From the NCBI RefSeq assembly GCF_902859595.1, contig NZ_CADIJQ010000001.1, forward strand, positions 1,612,001-1,676,000: a DNA stretch of 64,000 nt, given 5' to 3'. A program made the position numbers and the translations under genes. Shown piece by piece: positions 59,933-64,000 of the stretch. Each line of letters starts with the position of its first letter. The stretch's first letter is position 1. The stretch is from Achromobacter kerstersii. Its GTDB lineage: Bacteria > Pseudomonadota > Gammaproteobacteria > Burkholderiales > Burkholderiaceae_B. Below the pieces are notes generated by a model. That model was not told the origin of the DNA. It made no database searches and saw only the letters and a program-made list of their open reading frames with translations.

Positions 59933-60406
59933 TCAGCCCTTGCCCGCGTTGATCAGCAGCCGCGACAACAGCTTGTGCAGAGTCTCGGCATCGTCTTCTG
60001 AAAACCCTTGCAGCAAACGCCGCATGGCGACTTCGGTTGCGTCCAGCGCTTGCGGCAAGGCGGCCTGCCCCAGCTCGGTCAGTTCGATCAGGTAGCTGCG
60101 CCGATCCGCCTCGTTCTCGACCCGCCGGATAAAGCCCTTGGCCACGATGCGGTCCAGCAAGCGGGTCATCGCACCCGAGTCATAAGCCAGCACCCGGCAA
60201 AAGTCGCTAAGCGTACGGCCCCAGCCCTTGGCCAGACAGTTCAGCACCACGTACTGCGGCGTCGTCAGGTCATACGGCGCCAGTTCGCGCTCCAGCGCAT
60301 CGTGAATGCTGGCGCGCACGGACGTCACCATGAAGCCGAGTTCACCGGTGTAGAAACTGTCCAGCACGGAAGGTTTGGCAGGCGACATGGCGGTCTGGGA
60401 GATCAA
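59933..60406 (-). CDS. MarR-family transcriptional regulator
   Basis: A 157-residue winged-helix repressor. The recognition region is DFCRVLAYDSGAMTRLLDRIVAKGFIRRVENEADRRS, with the wing DRRS typical of MarR. It probably dimerises and responds to a phenolic or other toxic ligand. It is directly upstream of a DHA2 efflux gene; identical palindromes precede both genes, which shows autorepression and pump control. Confidence 0.9.
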   Translation of the reverse strand: MISQTAMSPAKPSVLDSFYTGELGFMVTSVRASIHDALERELAPYDLTTPQYVVLNCLAKGWGRTLSDFCRVLAYDSGAMTRLLDRIVAKGFIRRVENEADRRSYLIELTELGQAALPQALDATEVAMRRLLQGFSEDDAETLHKLLSRLLINAGKG

Positions 60407-60432
60407 GGCGAAACGCGATTCCCGGATTTTAT

Positions 60433-60444
60433 CTGCCTAGGCAG
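60433..60444. promoter_or_regulatory. MarR operator 2 (upstream of marR)
   Basis: CTGCCTAGGCAG, a perfect 12-bp palindrome flanked by ATT-rich sequence, 27 bases before the marR start. It shares the TGCCTAGGCA core with the site before the efflux gene. Confidence 0.72.
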
Positions 60445-60464
60445 TAAAAACACAAGCGCTTGCG

Positions 60465-61709
60465 TCAATTCGTCAGGTGCAACGCCGCCAGGGCCAGCAA
60501 CAGGGCGGGAGGCATCACGACGAGGCCCAGGCGCAGGAAACTGAACGCGCTGATATGCATGCCCTCGCGGCGCACGGCCAACAGCCAGAGCAAGGTGGCG
60601 AGCGAGCCGCTCACGGACAGGTTCGGACCCAGGTCGATACCGATGAGCAACGCGGCGGTTGTGCCGCTGGGCAGGTCAGCCATGCGCGCCAACGACCCCG
60701 CCATCAGACCCGCCGGCAAGTTGTTGATGACGTTGCCCGACAGCGCCGCGCCGATGCCGCTGGCCCACAGCGCGGCGTTGGCGGACAGGCCTCGCATCAG
60801 CTGAGCCAGGTCTTGCAGCACGCCGCTTGCAGCCATGCCTTGCACCAATACGAACAAGCCGGCCACCAAGGGCAGAACGCCCCAGGCGACGCCCTTGATC
60901 AGGCGCCATGGGCTGGACCGCGTCACGCCCAGCACCAGCACCGCCGAGGCGGACCCCGCGACCAAGGTGGGCATGCCCAGCCGGTAGCCCAGCGCCGACG
61001 TGATCAGCAAGGTGCACGCCGTGCCCGCCACGCCGACCGCCGCAATCCGCAAGGCCGGCGTCATCGGCGGCAGCGGCGGCGATGGCTTGAGCGGCTGTCG
61101 CAAGTCGTCGCGAAACACCAGCCGCAGCGTGACGTAGGTGGACGCAATCGCCAGTACGGAAGGCAGCGCAAAGTGCGCCAGCCAAGGCATCAGTGCGGGC
61201 ATGCGGTCGCCAAACACCACCAGATTGGCGGGATTCGAAATCGGCAGCACGAAGCTTGCCGCGTTGGCGATGAAGGCGCACACGTACAGATACGGCAAAG
61301 GCGGCGCGCCCACCACGCGCGCCACGGCATAGACGGCCGGTGTCAGCACCACCGCCGTCGCATCGTTGGACAGCAGCACCGTGACCACCGTGCCCACCAG
61401 GAATACCAGATCGAACAGCCGCCGCGCCGAGCCGCCCGCATGATCGGCCGCCGCCACCGCCAGCCAGTCGAACAGCCCTGCCTGCCGGGCAACCTCGGCC
61501 ACGAGCATCATGCCGATCAAAAACAGGTAGACATCCGTGCCTTCCAGGATGGCGCTGCCCGCCTGGGCGGCCGGCAGCAAGCCCAACCCCACCAGCGCGA
61601 CGGCGCCCGCACAGGCCCAGACGTATTCAGGCAACCGCCAGGGGCGAAACAAGATAGCCATGGTGGTTGCCGCGGCAATCAACCAGATCAGTGCATTGGA
61701 CAAAGACAT
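60465..61709 (-). CDS. ArsB/NhaD-type anion permease
   Basis: A 414-residue membrane protein of the ArsB/citrate-anion permease superfamily with about 11-12 helices; LSNDATAVVLTPAVYAV and LPISNPANLVVFGDRMP are the two hallmark re-entrant segments of the ion-transporter fold, and NVINNLPAGLMAG repeats the pattern in the second half. ArsB exports arsenite and antimonite, but no arsR or arsC gene is adjacent, so the substrate is uncertain. I start at ATG 61709. It follows an MFS gene by 16 bases and is probably in its operon. Confidence 0.82.
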   Translation of the reverse strand: MSLSNALIWLIAAATTMAILFRPWRLPEYVWACAGAVALVGLGLLPAAQAGSAILEGTDVYLFLIGMMLVAEVARQAGLFDWLAVAAADHAGGSARRLFDLVFLVGTVVTVLLSNDATAVVLTPAVYAVARVVGAPPLPYLYVCAFIANAASFVLPISNPANLVVFGDRMPALMPWLAHFALPSVLAIASTYVTLRLVFRDDLRQPLKPSPPLPPMTPALRIAAVGVAGTACTLLITSALGYRLGMPTLVAGSASAVLVLGVTRSSPWRLIKGVAWGVLPLVAGLFVLVQGMAASGVLQDLAQLMRGLSANAALWASGIGAALSGNVINNLPAGLMAGSLARMADLPSGTTAALLIGIDLGPNLSVSGSLATLLWLLAVRREGMHISAFSFLRLGLVVMPPALLLALAALHLTN

Positions 61710-61725
61710 GCTTACCGGCAAGAAA

Positions 61726-63030
61726 TCAGGAAAGGGATGAGACGGAAGTGGTGGGTTTTACGAGCGCCTTGCGCGTTTCCGGCAAGGCCAGCAAGGTGAC
61801 GCACGCGAGCGCCGCGATGCCGGCCAAAGCGAGAAAAGCAGCGCTGTAGCCCGCCTGCTGAACGATCACGCCGGCCACGCCGTTGCTCAGCGACGCACCG
61901 ATGCCAAACACCGTGGTCACCGCGCCCAGGCTGGCGTTGAAACGCCCGGTGCCTTGGGTCAGGTCCAGCACCATCAAAGGCAGGACGGCCCCGAAGATAC
62001 CCGCGCCCACGCCGTCCAGCAACTGCACGGCGACCAGCCAGGTGGTGTGGTCCGAAAAGGTGTACAGCACGCCGCGCAACGGCAGAATCAGGAATCCGAT
62101 CAGCAACAAGCGCTTGCGGCCCAGGAGGTCGGCATAGCGCCCCACCGCCATCGCCGCCGGAATCATGACGAATTGCGCGGCGACGATGCAGGCGGCGGTC
62201 AGCGGCGTGGCAAGCGCGGGGTTCGCCAGCGCCAGCTTCTGGCCCACCAGCGGCAGCATGGCGGCATTGGCCAGGTGGAACAAGGCGCAGCTCAAGGCCA
62301 GCAACAGCAGTGATCGGTTGCTGAGCAACTGGCGCAGCGCAACGGGGTGGGCGTCGGCAGCGGCATCGTGGTCCAGCCCGCGAGCCCGGTCCACATCAAT
62401 ATGCGCGGGGAAGCGCGACGCCGCGGCCAGGCTGGCCAGCGCCATCGCCGCCATCAGGTAAAACACGGCCACCGGCCCCCACACATACGCCAGGCCGCCG
62501 GCCAGCAAGGCGGCAAACGCGTTGCCGGCATGGTTATACGATTCGTTGCGCGCGATACGCCGGGTAAATCCGTTGGCGGCGGTCAGCCCCAAGGTGATGC
62601 CCGCGATCGCCGGCGCGAAGACCGACGACGCGATGCCCGCCAGCGCCTGCGTGACCGTGACCCACGCAAAATTGTCATTCGCCAGCACCGCCATGCACGC
62701 CACCGTCACCAGGATGGCGGCCGCCATCAACAGCCTGCGCTTGTTCGCCGTGCGGTCGACCAGCGCGCCAGCCGGTGTTTGCGCCGCCAGCGCCGCCAGC
62801 CCGGAAATGGTCATGACAAGACCGATGCTGTCAGGCCGCCACTGGTGCACCGCAAGCAAATAGATGGCCAGATATGGCCCAAGGCCATCCCGGACATCGG
62901 CCGCGAAAAAGTTCAGCCAGTCCAAAGGACGCGAAGCAGAGGATGGAGATGGCAAGGTAGCGATGAAAGCCGTGGGCCGCAGATGGCGGATTGTAGACAG
63001 GCATGGCAATAAAAAGAATTGCCGTTTCAA
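61726..63030 (-). CDS. MFS transporter
   Basis: A 12-helix MFS protein of about 400-434 residues. Motif A is GALVDRTANKRRLLMAAAI near 85-105, and a second copy is GRYADLLGRKRLLLIGFLI. No ATG or GTG is available near the expected N-terminus; the frame opens at TTG 63030 and other TTG codons lie at 63009 and 62955, so the start is uncertain. It lies 12 bases after the LacI-family gene and 16 bases before the ArsB-like gene, which suggests one transcription unit. The substrate is unknown. Confidence 0.78.
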   Translation of the reverse strand: MKRQFFLLPCLSTIRHLRPTAFIATLPSPSSASRPLDWLNFFAADVRDGLGPYLAIYLLAVHQWRPDSIGLVMTISGLAALAAQTPAGALVDRTANKRRLLMAAAILVTVACMAVLANDNFAWVTVTQALAGIASSVFAPAIAGITLGLTAANGFTRRIARNESYNHAGNAFAALLAGGLAYVWGPVAVFYLMAAMALASLAAASRFPAHIDVDRARGLDHDAAADAHPVALRQLLSNRSLLLLALSCALFHLANAAMLPLVGQKLALANPALATPLTAACIVAAQFVMIPAAMAVGRYADLLGRKRLLLIGFLILPLRGVLYTFSDHTTWLVAVQLLDGVGAGIFGAVLPLMVLDLTQGTGRFNASLGAVTTVFGIGASLSNGVAGVIVQQAGYSAAFLALAGIAALACVTLLALPETRKALVKPTTSVSSLS

Positions 63031-63042
63031 TCCTTCACGCGG

Positions 63043-64000
63043 CTACGGCAGATTCTCTCGAAAGATCACCTGGCTGCGCGCCAGTTCCACCCCGTTCATC
63101 GTGCTGCGTTTGTCGCGCAGGTTGCAGAAAATGCGCACGCAGCTCATCAGCGCTTCCATCGGGCTTTGCGTGATGACGGCATCCATCGTGCCGTCGATCA
63201 GCAACGAACGGGTGTCGGGCGTCAGGCCGTGGCCGATGAACACCACGCGATGTTGCAGGCCCGCTTCCTTCAGTGCGCGGGCGACACCGTCGGACGCGCC
63301 GCCGATGTTGTAGATACCCGCCAGGTTCGGATATTGCTCCAGCAGCTGGCGCGTCTGTTCGTAGTTGCGCTGCGCGTCGTCATAGCCTTCGCGCAGGTCC
63401 ACCACCTGCATCGCCTGGAACTGTTCGGCATACAGCTGAAGGAAACCGCTTTCGCGTTCCTCATGCGCGCGGTAATGGCGCGACCCGGCAATCAGCGCCA
63501 CGTGCGCCGCGCGCAAGCCAATGAAGCGCGCGATCAGATAGCCCGCCGTGCGGCCGGCGGCGCGGTTGTCCAGCCCCACATAGGCCGTTCGCGCGCTATT
63601 GGCGATATCGGAAATCAAGGTCACCGTGGGCACGCCCTGCTGCGCCAGCGCATTGACGGCTTCGCGCACCACCGGGTGCTCCAGCGCCATGAAGGCAATG
63701 CCGTCGGCGCGTTTGCCGTGCTTGGCCAAGGCCTGCGCCAGCGCATCGGGGTTGAAGCTTTCCACGTATTCGATCTGGCACTTGGCGTTCAGCGGCCCGA
63801 AATGTTCATGAGCGTAGCTGACGGTGTCGCCCAGCATGCGCAGATAGCGGTTGCTGCCGCGCGGCAGCAGGAACACCAGCCGCATCGGTTCCGCGGGCGC
63901 CGCAGCGCTCAGCTCCTGTTCAGGCAGGTAGTCCAGTTCGATGGCGGCCTTGAAGACCTTTTGCGCCGTATTGGCGCGCACGCCGGGCCGGCGGTTCAAC
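63043..64000 (-). CDS. LacI-family transcriptional regulator, N-terminus cut by the window
   Basis: The visible part is the end of the LacI DNA-binding domain (LNRRPGVRANTAQKVFKAAIELDYLP) and the whole periplasmic-binding-protein-like effector domain, about 280 residues. The first 20 or so residues of the helix-turn-helix lie beyond 64000, so there is no start codon in the window. LacI-family proteins sense sugars or nucleosides. It immediately precedes the MFS-ArsB gene pair, which may be its target. Confidence 0.88.
   Translation of the reverse strand, partial: LNRRPGVRANTAQKVFKAAIELDYLPEQELSAAAPAEPMRLVFLLPRGSNRYLRMLGDTVSYAHEHFGPLNAKCQIEYVESFNPDALAQALAKHGKRADGIAFMALEHPVVREAVNALAQQGVPTVTLISDIANSARTAYVGLDNRAAGRTAGYLIARFIGLRAAHVALIAGSRHYRAHEERESGFLQLYAEQFQAMQVVDLREGYDDAQRNYEQTRQLLEQYPNLAGIYNIGGASDGVARALKEAGLQHRVVFIGHGLTPDTRSLLIDGTMDAVITQSPMEALMSCVRIFCNLRDKRSTMNGVELARSQVIFRENLP

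Noticed and set aside
1-64000. Genomic island or prophage
   Set aside because: No integrase, transposase, tRNA-associated repeat or compositional break is visible. Gene content is typical chromosomal metabolism and transport.

Overview
The window is about 64 kb of GC-rich chromosomal DNA that is almost completely filled with genes. It most resembles a betaproteobacterium of the Alcaligenaceae (Achromobacter/Bordetella group). The reasons are three orphan Bug-type (tripartite tricarboxylate family) periplasmic receptors, many LysR regulators, a large single-chain PurL, a nirBD-cobA-nasR nitrite locus and strong GC bias at third codon positions. I see no insertion sequences, integrases, tRNAs, rRNAs or CRISPR arrays. 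Taxonomy is inferred from gene content only.

Layout. 1-6 kb: the end of a membrane protein, a DUF4034/Sel1-like protein, a divergent TetR/MFS efflux pair with a palindromic operator, and a divergent MurA-like enolpyruvyl transferase behind a Cra/LacI-type palindrome. 6-8.4 kb: an acyl-CoA thioesterase/BAAT-like hydrolase with a Bug receptor. 8.6-15 kb: a translationally coupled lipid-modification cassette (two CFA-synthase-family methyltransferases, DUF2878, DUF1295, lipocalin), then a phosphopantetheinyl transferase and a lipoprotein esterase. 15-24 kb: DUF1415/M20 peptidase, a LysR-hydrolase-Bug set, a chemoreceptor, and a sulfatase-family protein that has lost key active-site residues. 25-32.5 kb: purL, then a complete TRAP transporter (dctQMP). 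32.7-39.5 kb: greB, a PHP-domain phosphatase, a hydrolase, a canonical cfa, a GMC oxidoreductase and a LysR regulator. 39.6-44.2 kb: amidase, Bug receptor and FAD oxidoreductase, divergent from an XRE-cupin regulator. 44.3-50.2 kb: an iron block (Cys-rich flavoprotein, low-affinity iron permease, FecA-type receptor, FecR, FecI). 50.4-58.3 kb: the nitrite-assimilation operon nirB-nirD-FNT channel-PP2C/kinase fusion-cobA-nasR. 58.3-64 kb: MarR with a DHA2 efflux pump, an ArsB-like permease with an MFS protein, and a truncated LacI regulator.

The most instructive system is the nitrite operon. It has a near-perfect sigma-54 promoter, then a leader with an intrinsic terminator, and its last gene encodes a NIT-ANTAR protein of the NasR type. 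Nitrogen status would set initiation, and nitrate/nitrite sensing by NasR would set read-through of the leader, so the operon would make its own antiterminator. A PP2C phosphatase-kinase fusion sits in the same operon.

A second, unexpected theme is structural. Many genes carry short tandem repeats exactly at, or just after, their 3' ends. Each locus has its own unit of 10-22 bp, and in at least three cases the unit contains the stop codon and has a length that is not a multiple of three, so stop codons are repeated in different reading frames. In-frame versions (33 bp, 12 bp) extend the C-termini of an esterase and of CobA.
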